NCBI GenBank assembly: GCA_966211965.1
Contig: CBIHON010000043.1
Location: 1 to 45,248, forward strand
Reading direction: 5' to 3'
DNA: 45,248 nt
Origin: CBIHON01 sp966211965
GTDB taxonomy: Bacteria > Pseudomonadota > Gammaproteobacteria > Burkholderiales > Burkholderiaceae_D
In this document: piece after piece, positions 25,929 through 34,202 of the stretch
How positions within the stretch are numbered: the stretch's first letter is position 1
How the letters are laid out: each line of letters starts with the position of its first letter
Notes under the pieces: model-generated
What the model was told of the DNA's origin: nothing
Database searches by the model: none
The model's input: only the letters and a program-made list of their open reading frames with translations
Made by a program: the position numbers and the translations under genes

Positions 25929-26208
25929 GGTAGCCGTTTTCCTGAAAGTTCAAATGCCATTGTTGTTATTAACTTAATAAATATAGCATGGAATTAACAC
26001 TTTGCTATGGGTCTATTTCGTTACTTGTCACGATTTAACAATGTTGAGAAATGAGGAATTCACGCTTGCACAGCAATTGAGTACGGAGCAATTTTTCAAT
26101 CACCGCTGCTTTCGTGACATCTGTGCCCACGCTGTTTCGGCGATACCGGAAAATGGCTTGCTTGGCGCGCAACATAGCCGAAGATGGCACACAGGGCCTT
26201 TTCTCAAT
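25929..26208. other. 280-bp AT-rich gap with 15-bp palindrome
   Basis: ttattaa-c-ttaataa (25966-25980) is a perfect palindrome 38-52 bp upstream of the amidase start, within an AT-rich stretch that probably holds the promoter of the amidase-immunity pair. No gene is supported in the rest of the gap. Confidence 0.45.
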
Positions 26209-26637
26209 TCAAATCGCTTGCCCCAGGTAAAATATCGGCGAATAGAGGCCCCATGCGGAGATCGGGATAATCACCACCGCAAGGACTGCCAGGCAAACCA
26301 GCAGACTCATGGCGGCAATTTTGTACCGGCGACTGCATTCCTTACGTCGCCACACATCGAACGAGACAACGGCAGAAACCAGCGGTAACACACCCCAATA
26401 CGGCCCGGATGCAAGCAGCAATAACGTCAGCAACGGCAGATCGGCGCCGAAGGAACTAAAAACCTTAAAAAAAGCGGGAAAGACAAAAAATGCGGCAAGC
26501 GCAATGACCGTGAGAATGCCTGTCATGGCCAGATAACCGATCAGCAATTCGGCGCTACGCGGCTGCAACGCGTTGATCGAGGGTGCCGCCGATTGGCCGG
26601 GGCTTCCGAGAGTTGATGGCATACTTGTGTTCCGCAT
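26209..26637 (-). CDS. Small membrane protein, unknown
   Basis: A 142-residue protein with three hydrophobic segments (about 31-55, 65-90, 107-130). The stretch FFVFPAFFKVFSSFGADLPLLT resembles the last periplasmic loop of GspF-type secretion proteins (pattern VFP.F...F...G..LP), but it is too short to be one. Similar small proteins in other Proteobacteria are uncharacterised. aaagga precedes the start. It is upstream of nothing on its strand before the amidase operon. Confidence 0.7.
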   Translation of the reverse strand: MRNTSMPSTLGSPGQSAAPSINALQPRSAELLIGYLAMTGILTVIALAAFFVFPAFFKVFSSFGADLPLLTLLLLASGPYWGVLPLVSAVVSFDVWRRKECSRRYKIAAMSLLVCLAVLAVVIIPISAWGLYSPIFYLGQAI

Positions 26638-26722
26638 GGCGCGGTCCTTTCATTTGAAACGGGGAGTGTTTCCGGCGCCACGATTATCTCGTAGAAGCGC
26701 CTTGCTTTCCTAATCGCTCTCG

Positions 26723-26782
26723 CCTGAGAACCTGTTCGGAGTTTTTTAGGTAGTTTAAAAGAATTCTGGACAGGTTCTCAGG
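26723..26782. repeat. 60-bp palindrome with IS-like ends
   Basis: cctgagaacctgt (26723-26735) and acaggttctcagg (26770-26782) are perfect 13-base arms; weaker pairing extends inward to give ends of the form GAGAACCTGTYCRGA. It sits 44 bp before the patatin gene. It looks like a minimal MITE or fused IS ends; a transcript hairpin is also possible. Confidence 0.6.
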
Positions 26783-26825
26783 TATTCTTTGCAAGCTCAG
26801 AATCCACCCGGGAGAACAAAGAAAA

Positions 26826-27932
26826 ATGCCTCAGCAAATCAAAGTCCTCATCCTGCAGGGCGGAGGCGCCTTGGGCGCCTACCAGGCCGGCGTCTACCAG
26901 CAATTGCAGCAGCATGACATCGAACTCGACTGGGTCGTCGGCACGTCCATCGGCGCCATCAACGCCGCGCTGATCGCGGGCAACCGGCCGGCAGATCGTC
27001 TGGGCAGCTTGAAGGAATTCTGGAAAGGCCTGGCGCCGAAGCTCGTGCACGATGCGCACCTTTGGGAGAAGCTTTTGCCATGGATGAAACCGGCCGCCGG
27101 CATGAATACCATCGGCACTTTGATAAACGGCGTCGACGGTTTTTTCAAACCGCGTGCCGGCGCAGGGTGGGACCTCAACGCAATCGTGCCGCTGGCGCAA
27201 AACAGTTTTTACGATACCGCGCCGCTTAAGGCGACGCTGGAGAAGTACATCGATTTCGATTACTTGAACGATGGGCCGACACGCATCAGCGTATGCGCGG
27301 TCGATATCGATTCGGGACAGAGCAAGGTGTTCGACAGCCGAGTGCAGCGGATCGCGCCGGAACACATCATGGCGAGCGGCGCGCTGCCGCCGGGGTTCCC
27401 GCCGGTTGAAATCGAAGGGCGCATGTACTGGGACGGCGGCATTTACTCGAACAGTCCGCTCGAAGTGGTGCTGGAAGAGGGCGAGCGTATCGACGCCTTG
27501 TGCTTCATGGTGGACCTGTGGGACCCGACCGAAGAACGGCCCGCGTCGATGGCACAGGCGATGGCGCGCTACAAGAGCATCCAATACGCCAGCCGCTCGA
27601 AAGAACAGCTTGCCGCGCGCCGCAAGATCCGGGATTTGCAGCGCGCGATCCGCGAACTGAGCGAAAAGCTTCCGCCTGCCGAACGCGAAAAAACGGCTAT
27701 GCAGTCGCTCATCGACATGGGTTGCGGCCATACCATCAATGTGGTGCACCTGATCATGAAGGCGCTACCCGATGACCACTTTTTCAAGGACATCGATTTC
27801 AGCAAGGCCACGGTGGAACGGCGTTGGCAGATGGGGCTGGCCGACGCCGCGCGTGCGTTGAAACATAAGTCGTGGCTGCAGCCTTTGCCGCCGCATGCCG
27901 GCCTCATCATTCATGAGCTTGAGCAGGAATGA
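26826..27932 (+). CDS. Patatin-like phospholipase
   Basis: A 368-residue patatin-family lipid acyl hydrolase with a Ser-Asp dyad. Oxyanion GGGALGAY (12-19), nucleophile elbow GTSIG (39-43, Ser41) and DGG (203-205, Asp203) are all present, and a DUF3734-type C-terminal region follows (about 240-340). No signal peptide, so cytoplasmic or delivered by another route. The ribosome-binding site gggagaac is at good spacing. Related proteins act on membrane phospholipids or poly-hydroxybutyrate granules; the substrate is unresolved. Confidence 0.9.
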   Translation: MPQQIKVLILQGGGALGAYQAGVYQQLQQHDIELDWVVGTSIGAINAALIAGNRPADRLGSLKEFWKGLAPKLVHDAHLWEKLLPWMKPAAGMNTIGTLINGVDGFFKPRAGAGWDLNAIVPLAQNSFYDTAPLKATLEKYIDFDYLNDGPTRISVCAVDIDSGQSKVFDSRVQRIAPEHIMASGALPPGFPPVEIEGRMYWDGGIYSNSPLEVVLEEGERIDALCFMVDLWDPTEERPASMAQAMARYKSIQYASRSKEQLAARRKIRDLQRAIRELSEKLPPAEREKTAMQSLIDMGCGHTINVVHLIMKALPDDHFFKDIDFSKATVERRWQMGLADAARALKHKSWLQPLPPHAGLIIHELEQE

Positions 27933-28006
27933 GGAATACGCTTCCGGGATTCCAATCCGGCAAGCCCGGAATGCTGCTCATTGCAGTGGCTAATTGGACG
28001 GAAGAA

Positions 28007-28522
28007 CTAGGATGAATGGGGGATAGGGCAGGCATGATGCGGCATGGGCGCATAGCGTCCTGGTCCGAGTATGCCCACCGGGCCGATGGCGGATTTGAGC
28101 TGGCCGGCCAGATCCCAGAAGGCGGATGCGCTGCCGGCTACCCGCTGCATCGATTGCGGTCCGAACCGGTACGGTACGAAGCCGAGCACGATGCCGTCGT
28201 CGAACAAGGCGCGATAGCATCGTTCCGTCATGAACAGCAGGCGGTCGGCCGCCGGGGCAAGCAATTGCCGCACTATTTTTTGTGCGACGGCGACGACGCG
28301 CCGTTCGCCGCAGAGCGCTCCAGCGCCGGTCCATGCGCCCACCCGATTTTCGCGCCCGAGCCGGACTATCGCATCGGCGGGCAGGGTGCCGCCGTGAGCC
28401 TCGGCCAGTTCATACGGATAGGGGGCCGTCATCGCCAGAACACGATGGCGGTTCATCAGGTTGAGGGAACCGGCGATGCCGGGAAGGCGCGCCATGATGT
28501 TCATGTCGGTGTTCCGCATCAA
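28007..28522 (-). CDS. Hypothetical protein coupled to the upstream membrane protein
   Basis: A 171-residue protein without recognised domain. Its ATG overlaps the stop of the preceding gene (28519-28522), a sign of translational coupling. It contains ERRVVAVAQKIVRQLLAP, LFDDGIVLGFVPYRFGP and a Gly/Pro-rich end. The opposite strand is also open over this stretch; the minus frame is chosen because of the coupling and its amino-acid composition. Confidence in function: none. Confidence 0.5.
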   Translation of the reverse strand: MMRNTDMNIMARLPGIAGSLNLMNRHRVLAMTAPYPYELAEAHGGTLPADAIVRLGRENRVGAWTGAGALCGERRVVAVAQKIVRQLLAPAADRLLFMTERCYRALFDDGIVLGFVPYRFGPQSMQRVAGSASAFWDLAGQLKSAIGPVGILGPGRYAPMPHHACPIPHSS

Positions 28523-29328
28523 GCATCCCTTGCTGCTAACGCTGGCCTGCTACAGTCTGCTTGGATTGATGTTGTGGGGGGCAGCACGAACGGGGCAAGC
28601 CGGAGCGGACTGACCGGGGCGTCCGGACTGCGCAAGCGGTGCAACAGCATGACGTAAAATTCCCACATGCCGTATTCCCAGTACGGCAGGCCTGCCACGT
28701 CGGAATGCGCAAAGAAAAACACGCCGCGCGTCACCGCATCGATGTCGTCGCCGGCATAAAACAGGTTGACTGCGGCAAACAGCAGCAACTCGCTCCATGC
28801 CAGCGGCATGAATGCAATCAGCCAAAGCGCGAGCAACAGCGCGCTCTGCACCATGCCCGGCAGAGGCAGGATCAACTCCTGGACCAGGCTGTAATGCGCC
28901 AGAAAAGGCGTCATCCCGGTGATGCCCCACAGGCAGCCAGTCGTACAAGCGACAACCGCAAAATGGCGCAAGGCAGCATCGGCCGTATCGGTACCCGGCG
29001 TGGCGGCGTCGAGCGTCTTGCGATAGCGGCGGTAGTCGAACGTTCCTTTGACGCTCAACGCCAGATTGAGCAGCAGCCATCCGTACAACAAGGGCGAGGG
29101 CAGATGCTGCCACAGCACCTGGGCCACCCGCAGATTCATGCCGAAGTTTACACTCACGGTGAACGGATAATTACGATAGATCAGCCGTGTCTGTTCAAGG
29201 CGGGTTTTTCGCTGGAACCTTGGCGAAGAATGTTGAAGGTCATTATTTTCCGTTCTCGTTTTGAATGCGTGCCGCGGCGTGCTGGGTTCTTTCATGACGA
29301 TGCCGAACCCGCCATGCGAGGAACGCAA
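28519..29328 (-). CDS. Membrane protein, possibly chimeric
   Basis: A 269-residue protein with five to six hydrophobic segments. Residues about 40-170 (RLIYRNYPFTVSVNFGMNLR, then FDYRRYRKTLDAA, and CTTGCLWGITGM) resemble the membrane sensor part of diguanylate-cyclase-type proteins, but no GGDEF domain follows. From about residue 170 (IAFMPLAWSELLLFAAVNLF, YWEYGMWEFYVMLLHRLRS) the sequence looks like a different membrane family. A fusion after loss of the output domain is a possible reading. The start may instead be the ATG at 29295. Confidence 0.5.
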   Translation of the reverse strand: MRSSHGGFGIVMKEPSTPRHAFKTRTENNDLQHSSPRFQRKTRLEQTRLIYRNYPFTVSVNFGMNLRVAQVLWQHLPSPLLYGWLLLNLALSVKGTFDYRRYRKTLDAATPGTDTADAALRHFAVVACTTGCLWGITGMTPFLAHYSLVQELILPLPGMVQSALLLALWLIAFMPLAWSELLLFAAVNLFYAGDDIDAVTRGVFFFAHSDVAGLPYWEYGMWEFYVMLLHRLRSPDAPVSPLRLAPFVLPPTTSIQADCSRPALAARDA

Positions 29329-29340
29329 GCAATGCCGCGT

Positions 29341-30312
29341 TCAGCGCAACCCTGCGGGAGTTGTGCCGAATTCGCGCTTTACCAGTTTGCGCAGCGTCGT
29401 CCCATCCTGATATCCGATTTTTTCGGCAATTGTATCGATCGGCATCGAGGTGGTTTCAATCAGATGGACGGCGTGCATCAATTTGCGGCGCTGGATGAAT
29501 TTAACGGGGGAAACGCCCGTTGCTGACTGGATTCTTCGTGCCAGGGTCTTGGACGACACGGCCAGCTCGGCCGATAAATGTGCAACGCTGATCGGCATGG
29601 ATATGTGCCCGTCGATCCATCGTTCGGCGGCAATTACGGTAGGGTCAACATGCCGGATATGCGTCGGTATCATGTACCTTGCCTGTGACGGGCGCTGGTC
29701 GATCAGCATGTACCGCGAGCATAGATGCGCAACCGAAGCACCCATCGTGTCGGCGACGATCGCCAGCGCAAGATCCAGTTGTGAAAAGGCGGAACCGGCC
29801 GTCAGGTACTGGCCGTCGCGCACCAGCATCCTTGTTTCGTCCAGTTTGATATCGGGATAGCGGGCGCGGAAAATTTGAGCAAGCCACCACGTCGTCGTCG
29901 CGGCACGGCCGGGCAGCAAGCCTGCTTCCGCAAGAAAAAAGACGGAAGAGCAGGAGGCGCCGATTTTTACTTTTTCGCGGTCGAGAAGCTGCAGCAGCCG
30001 CATGGCTTCCTGCGCGTCTTGTTTTGCGAAGCGGCTCGTGATCTCCTTGTCGGATAAGAGCCCGGCGCCGGGGAGGATGACCCAGTTTGGTTTCAGATGC
30101 GCTTCGATCGCTTCTTTGAATGTCATGTCCGTCGTCAGCCGCAATCCTGCCCCGGTTTGAATAAATCTTTTGTATCCGGCGGTCAATACGCGAATTTGAT
30201 CCTTGCGTCCCTTGCCGGCAAGGAAGGCGCTGCCCGCCTTCAAGGTGTCCAGGGTGATGGCAAGACTGGAATCCATGACGCCTTCCAGCGCCAATATCAA
30301 GATCGTTTGCAT
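29341..30312 (-). CDS. GlxA-family AraC-type regulator
   Basis: A 323-residue regulator with an N-terminal DJ-1/PfpI-like domain (1-190; ILPGAGLLSDKEI and IGASCSSVFFLAEAG, where Cys takes the amidotransferase nucleophile position) and two AraC helix-turn-helix motifs (about 222-323; SVAHLSAELAVSSKTLARRI and MPIDTIAEKIGYQDGTTLRK). Such regulators respond to small amines or stress. It is divergent from a dienelactone-hydrolase-like gene with a palindrome between them, suggesting control of that gene. Confidence 0.92.
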   Translation of the reverse strand: MQTILILALEGVMDSSLAITLDTLKAGSAFLAGKGRKDQIRVLTAGYKRFIQTGAGLRLTTDMTFKEAIEAHLKPNWVILPGAGLLSDKEITSRFAKQDAQEAMRLLQLLDREKVKIGASCSSVFFLAEAGLLPGRAATTTWWLAQIFRARYPDIKLDETRMLVRDGQYLTAGSAFSQLDLALAIVADTMGASVAHLCSRYMLIDQRPSQARYMIPTHIRHVDPTVIAAERWIDGHISMPISVAHLSAELAVSSKTLARRIQSATGVSPVKFIQRRKLMHAVHLIETTSMPIDTIAEKIGYQDGTTLRKLVKREFGTTPAGLR

Positions 30313-30320
30313 TTGTCCAG

Positions 30321-30341
30321 TATGACATGAAATTAGTCATA
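30321..30341. promoter_or_regulatory. Operator-like palindrome between GlxA and hydrolase genes
   Basis: tatgac-N9-gtcata (perfect six-base arms) lies just upstream of the GlxA start; tttgacaatgtcg follows directly and repeats the TGAC/GTC theme. A regulator-binding site is plausible in this 109-bp divergent gap. Confidence 0.35.
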
Positions 30342-30421
30342 TTTGACAATGTCGGGATTGATTGCCCGGCGCTAGACTGAGGGCATGGACTGAGGATGGC
30401 ATCTTCACAAAGGAGCGACAG

Positions 30422-31300
30422 ATGACGGCTATCAAGAATGGTACGAGCAGTACGATTGCGAGGCGGAACATGAATGAGGATGATCCGCTCGAAGACTTTG
30501 AACATCGCCGCATCACGCTTAACGGAATCGCGAAGCTGGTGCACGTCGCCGGCGAGGGACCGGCGGTGATCGTGATGGCGGAGATGCCGGGCATCAGTCC
30601 GCACGTCGCACGCTTTGGCCGCTGGGTGCGCGACGCGGGCTTTACCGTGTACATGCCGTCCCTGTTCGGCCGCGATGGCATCGTGCCCGGCGCGGAAGAA
30701 GGTGTTGCGATTCTCAGGCAGGCTTGCGTCAGCGCCGAGTTTCATGCCTTCGCATCCAACAAATCCAGTCCGGTGACCCAATGGCTGCGTTCGCTGGCGC
30801 GGCTTGCGCATGAGGAGTGCGGTGGCCCGGGCGTCGGCGCAATCGGGATGTGCTTCACCGGCAACTTTGCGCTCACCATGATGCTGGAGCCGGCCATGCT
30901 CGCGCCGGTGGTATGCCAGCCTTCATTGCCGCTGGACGATGCCGCTGGCATCGGCATGTCCTTAGACGAATTGGCTGCCGTCCGGGAACGCCTGGAGCGA
31001 GAGAACTTGACCGTCATGGCCTATCGTTTCGAGGGCGATAAGCATTGCAAGGCGCAGCGGTTTGCCGCCTACGCCGCAGCGCTCGGCGATCGCTTCGTGG
31101 CGCGCGTATTACCCGACAGCGCGGCCAATCCGGATACTCCGCTGTTCTTCGACAAGGTGGTCGCATGTCCGCACAGTGTAGTGACGGCGCATCTGATAGA
31201 CGAAGCTGGGCAGCCGACGATCAAGGCGCGTGACGAGATTCTGTCGTTCTTCGGGCAGCGGCTCGGGACACGAGATCCGCTGACCGGCCATGTCACTTGA
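30422..31300 (+). CDS. Dienelactone hydrolase-family protein
   Basis: A 292-residue alpha/beta hydrolase. The nucleophile is a Cys in GMCFTGNF (Cys144), as in dienelactone hydrolase, with VIVMAEMPGISPHV as the oxyanion region near 50-62. The typical family length is about 240; the extra N-terminal residues and the late HSVVTAH region make it a longer variant. The start at 30422 follows a strong aaaggag; an in-frame ATG at 30362 has none. Likely regulated by the divergent GlxA-type protein. Confidence 0.85.
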   Translation: MTAIKNGTSSTIARRNMNEDDPLEDFEHRRITLNGIAKLVHVAGEGPAVIVMAEMPGISPHVARFGRWVRDAGFTVYMPSLFGRDGIVPGAEEGVAILRQACVSAEFHAFASNKSSPVTQWLRSLARLAHEECGGPGVGAIGMCFTGNFALTMMLEPAMLAPVVCQPSLPLDDAAGIGMSLDELAAVRERLERENLTVMAYRFEGDKHCKAQRFAAYAAALGDRFVARVLPDSAANPDTPLFFDKVVACPHSVVTAHLIDEAGQPTIKARDEILSFFGQRLGTRDPLTGHVT

Positions 31301-31859
31301 CGTGAATCAGCACCTGCTTGCGATCCCAATTCTGTGTTCCGCGGTAGGTGATTGCAATCACATAGCGGCCTTTTGGCAGGGTATCTTGCGTCAACGTATT
31401 CTGTTCGGTCACAGCGGCATTGCCGTTGATGCGGACGCTGTCCTGGGCGACCAGTTCGCGTTTGCTCTCGAGATCCTGATCATCGAGCGGATAGATCATC
31501 AATTCGGGATCGGTTTTCGGCTCGCCGACATGCGGCAGGCCGAAGGCATTTGAGCGCACCTCAACTTCAAGCGCATGGGCGCCGTCGATTGGCGCCGCCA
31601 CTTCCCAGTAAATATCGCGCACGCGGTTATTGGCCTCTTTGGCTTCACGCGTGACTTGTTCATGCCGCGCTTTGTCGCCGATGACGGTGACGGCATTTCC
31701 GCCTATCGTGGCGTCGAAGCAGCGGCCGATACGGCCGACACAGGGGAGCTTGTCGAAATAGCTGGCGTAACTTGGCGGTGGTGCGTCGCCGGCAAAGGCG
31801 CCGCTTGCGGCAGAGAGAGAAACGGCGATGGCGCCGAGGAGATTTTTAAATTTCGTCAT
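31293..31859 (-). CDS. Exported protein of unknown function
   Basis: A 188-residue protein with a signal peptide (MTKFKNLLGAIAVSLSAASG, cleavage near AFA-GD). The mature protein begins DAPPPSYASYFDKLPCVG, has one CxxxxxxC pair (PCVGRIGRCF) and a beta-rich end, GRYVIAITYRGTQNWDRKQV. I do not recognise a family. It converges with the hydrolase gene and overlaps its 3' end by eight bases. Confidence 0.7.
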   Translation of the reverse strand: MTKFKNLLGAIAVSLSAASGAFAGDAPPPSYASYFDKLPCVGRIGRCFDATIGGNAVTVIGDKARHEQVTREAKEANNRVRDIYWEVAAPIDGAHALEVEVRSNAFGLPHVGEPKTDPELMIYPLDDQDLESKRELVAQDSVRINGNAAVTEQNTLTQDTLPKGRYVIAITYRGTQNWDRKQVLIHVK

Positions 31860-31897
31860 TCTATGTTCGAAGGTCAATGTACTGAAAGGTATGCATT

Positions 31898-32062
31898 CTA
31901 GTGTCCTGTTCCGTAAATTCGTTGCATAAAAGATGACGAGAATCGGGCCGATACCGCGTCAAAAATGCGCGCAAGGCCTCGGCCTTGCTATGCTTTTTTC
32001 CTTGTCTCGGCCCGATTTCGCCACTTTTACTTTTGCAACGAATTTGCGGAACAGGACACTAG
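31898..32062. mobile_element. 165-bp nested palindrome, MITE-like, flanked by CTAG
   Basis: Outer ends ctagtgtcctgttccgtaaa + ttcgttgca pair with the 3' end (…tgcggaacaggacactag) over 29 bases with one mismatch. Inside are two further palindromes: aatcgggccga (31941-31951) with tcggcccgatt (32007-32017), and gcaaggcc-tc-ggccttgc (31971-31988). No transposase is present. Terminal repeats next to CTAG suggest a non-autonomous element of the IS5 type (YTAR target). It would form one long branched hairpin in RNA. Confidence 0.7.
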
Positions 32063-32242
32063 CAGGCGAGAAAATCCATCCGCCTCAAGAGGCGGCCAGT
32101 GTAGGGGGAAATTTTTCATATGGCAACGAAGTTGTCGTCGCAAATTCGGTGATGGCCCGCGTGGCGCGTTGCCGAGCTGCACATAAAACGGGCACGCCCG
32201 GATTCCCTTGTCAGAACTGGCTTTGGCGCAGGTATCAACGGG

Positions 32243-32265
32243 TTATCCACAGCACTGTCCACACA
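32243..32265 (+). other. DnaA-box-like pair upstream of the tautomerase gene
   Basis: A perfect ttatccaca (32243-32251) is followed by tgtccaca (32258-32265). The remainder of the 592-bp gap 31860-32451, apart from the palindromic element, shows no supported gene. Confidence 0.35.
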
Positions 32266-32451
32266 GGCTGTGCGTAACTTTTTCAGTACGGCGCACGCTT
32301 TGCCTTCCATGCTTGACAGGCTTGCCTTCTTCCCCTTTACAATCCGGCTGACCTTCTCCTGTGAAGCAAGCGGGAGGCACGGCGATTCAGCTTTCGTCCT
32401 GTTCGCGCGATGCCGCCATTCGCTAAACCCCCAAACTTTTGGAGCCGCTCC

Positions 32452-32832
32452 ATGCCCATCGTCACCGTCACCGTCCGCAAGCCAAAGAGCAGCGAATTCA
32501 AGGCCGGCGTTCTCGGGGCTATACATGCTGCGCTCGTTGCGTCCGGCGTGAACGAACGCGACCGCTTTCATCGGGTGCTGGAATTGTCCGCTGACGACTT
32601 CCACTTCGATCCCAGCTTTCCGGATGCACAGCAGGATCGCAACGATGACTTTGTGCTGGTTGAAATCCTGCTCGGCGTGGGGCGCAGCGTCAAAGTCAAA
32701 AAGCAGATACTTGAGAATATGATGGCCGGTCTTTCACGCACCGGCCTCGATCCGGAGAACGTGATGGTTTGTTTCCAGGACGTTCCCTGGGAAAACTGGT
32801 CTGCTGCCGGCGGCCGGATACTCCACACTTGA
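32452..32832 (+). CDS. Tautomerase-family protein
   Basis: A 126-residue protein whose second residue is Pro (MPIVTVTVRK), which becomes the catalytic N-terminal Pro1 after Met removal, as in 4-oxalocrotonate tautomerase/MIF-superfamily enzymes. FVLVEILLGVGRSVKVKKQI and GLDPENVMVCFQDVPWENW fit the longer one-domain members. ggag lies at a usable distance from the chosen ATG; an earlier ATG at 32410 would hide Pro1 and is rejected. The substrate is unknown. Confidence 0.88.
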   Translation: MPIVTVTVRKPKSSEFKAGVLGAIHAALVASGVNERDRFHRVLELSADDFHFDPSFPDAQQDRNDDFVLVEILLGVGRSVKVKKQILENMMAGLSRTGLDPENVMVCFQDVPWENWSAAGGRILHT

Positions 32833-32908
32833 GAGGCGTCGATGCGATTGCATCGGACCGCTCATGGCGGGTTGAGGGCGATATTGCCTTAACAATGTTC
32901 CCAGGGCA

Positions 32909-32928
32909 GGAGTTCATAACCGGCTCTA
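32909..32928. repeat. IS-end-like repeat, copy e
   Basis: ggagttcataaccggctcta differs from copy a by two bases. It lies between the tautomerase and the PLP-enzyme gene. Confidence 0.5.
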
Positions 32929-33076
32929 CGCATCATCATGCCATTTTCCCCTACCCGGAATGGACCATTGTCCCTGACTGTATTGGCGAAGATTCCGGGC
33001 CAAGTTCCCCTGATTCCCGTTATAAAATTCAGGCCGGGCGCTGAATGCAGCGCATATTTTCATAAAGTAAAAAACC

Positions 33077-34171
33077 ATGAAATCCCGCACCTGGGTCCAA
33101 CAGGCCATCCGCATTATCGAAGCCGACTTCAACCGCTCAGCCGATACCCATTTATTTCCGTTGCAATTGCCCGGCTTTCCTGACATTAATCTGTATTTCA
33201 AGGACGAGTCGAGCCATCCGACCGGCAGCTTGAAACATCGCCTGGCGCGCTCGCTGTTTTTATTCGGCCTGTGCAACGGCTGGATTCACCGCGGCAGCAC
33301 CATTATCGAGGCATCCAGCGGTTCGACCGCCGTGTCCGAGGCCTATTTTGCGCGGCTCCTGAAACTGCCCTTCATCGCAGTGATGCCGCGTTCGACATCG
33401 CCGGAGAAAATCGCCTGTATCGAATTCTATGGCGGGCGCTGCCACCTGATCGATGAGGCGAGTCAGGTGGTCAACGAATCCCGGCGGCTGGCGCGGGAGA
33501 CCGGCGGGCATTTCATGGATCAGTTCACCTATGCCGAGCGGGCTACCGACTGGCGCGCAAACAACAACATCGCGGAGTCGATTTTCAGCCAGATGCGCGA
33601 AGAACCGCATCCGGTGCCGCGCTGGATCGTGTGCGGCGCCGGCACCGGCGGCACCTCGGCCACGCTGGGCCGATACGTGCGCTATCAGCGTTACGACACG
33701 CAGGTCTGCGTGGCCGATCCGGATCATTCGGTATTTTTCGATTATTACCTGAGCGGCGACCGCGGTTTGACCGCGCCTTGCGGGTCGCGCATCGAGGGCA
33801 TCGGCCGGCCTTGCGTCGAGGCTTCGTTCGTGCGCAGCGTGATCGATGCGATGGTCAAGGTGCCGGACAATTATTCGCTGGCCGCGCTGCATTACCTGGA
33901 GAAGGCATTGGGGCGCAAATGCGGCGGCTCGACCGGCACGATATTTTGCGCGGTGCTGAGCCTGGCCGATGAAATGCGGCGCAACCAGGAAGCCGGTTCG
34001 ATCGTCGCGATCCTGTGCGACGGCGGCGAGCGTTATCTGCACAGTTATTACGATCGCGCCTGGCTGGCGGCCAATGGGTTTGAGATCGGGGCGCAGCTTG
34101 AAGAGATTTCCGGTTTTGCGTCCAAGGCAGAGGGGCAGTGGCCGCTCCGCGTGCGGCGGATCAGGGATTGA
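33077..34171 (+). CDS. PLP-dependent cysteine synthase-family enzyme
   Basis: A 364-residue fold-type II PLP enzyme. The Schiff-base Lys53 is in PTGSLKHR, the substrate loop is SSGSTAVSEA, and the phosphate cup is GAGTGGTSATLGRYVR. It is longer than CysK/CysM (about 310) and lacks the CBS domain; the best match is the Cds1-like L-cysteine desulfhydrase group, which releases sulphide from cysteine. This subgroup assignment is inferred. The ribosome-binding site is weak; the start fits family alignment. Confidence 0.85.
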   Translation: MKSRTWVQQAIRIIEADFNRSADTHLFPLQLPGFPDINLYFKDESSHPTGSLKHRLARSLFLFGLCNGWIHRGSTIIEASSGSTAVSEAYFARLLKLPFIAVMPRSTSPEKIACIEFYGGRCHLIDEASQVVNESRRLARETGGHFMDQFTYAERATDWRANNNIAESIFSQMREEPHPVPRWIVCGAGTGGTSATLGRYVRYQRYDTQVCVADPDHSVFFDYYLSGDRGLTAPCGSRIEGIGRPCVEASFVRSVIDAMVKVPDNYSLAALHYLEKALGRKCGGSTGTIFCAVLSLADEMRRNQEAGSIVAILCDGGERYLHSYYDRAWLAANGFEIGAQLEEISGFASKAEGQWPLRVRRIRD

Positions 34172-34180
34172 GAAGCCTGT

Positions 34181-34202
34181 TTGAGTTCATAACAGGCTCT
34201 AA
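34181..34202. repeat. IS-end-like repeat, copy b
   Basis: Identical over all 22 bases to copy a (ttgagttcataacaggctct + aa). As in copy a, the TAG stop of a minus-strand gene (34199-34201) lies inside it. Confidence 0.65.

Noticed and set aside
28016..28657. Plus-strand frame opposite the 171-residue hypothetical protein
   Set aside because: The minus frame overlaps the upstream gene by ATGA and has a more normal composition; the plus frame runs into the next gene antisense.
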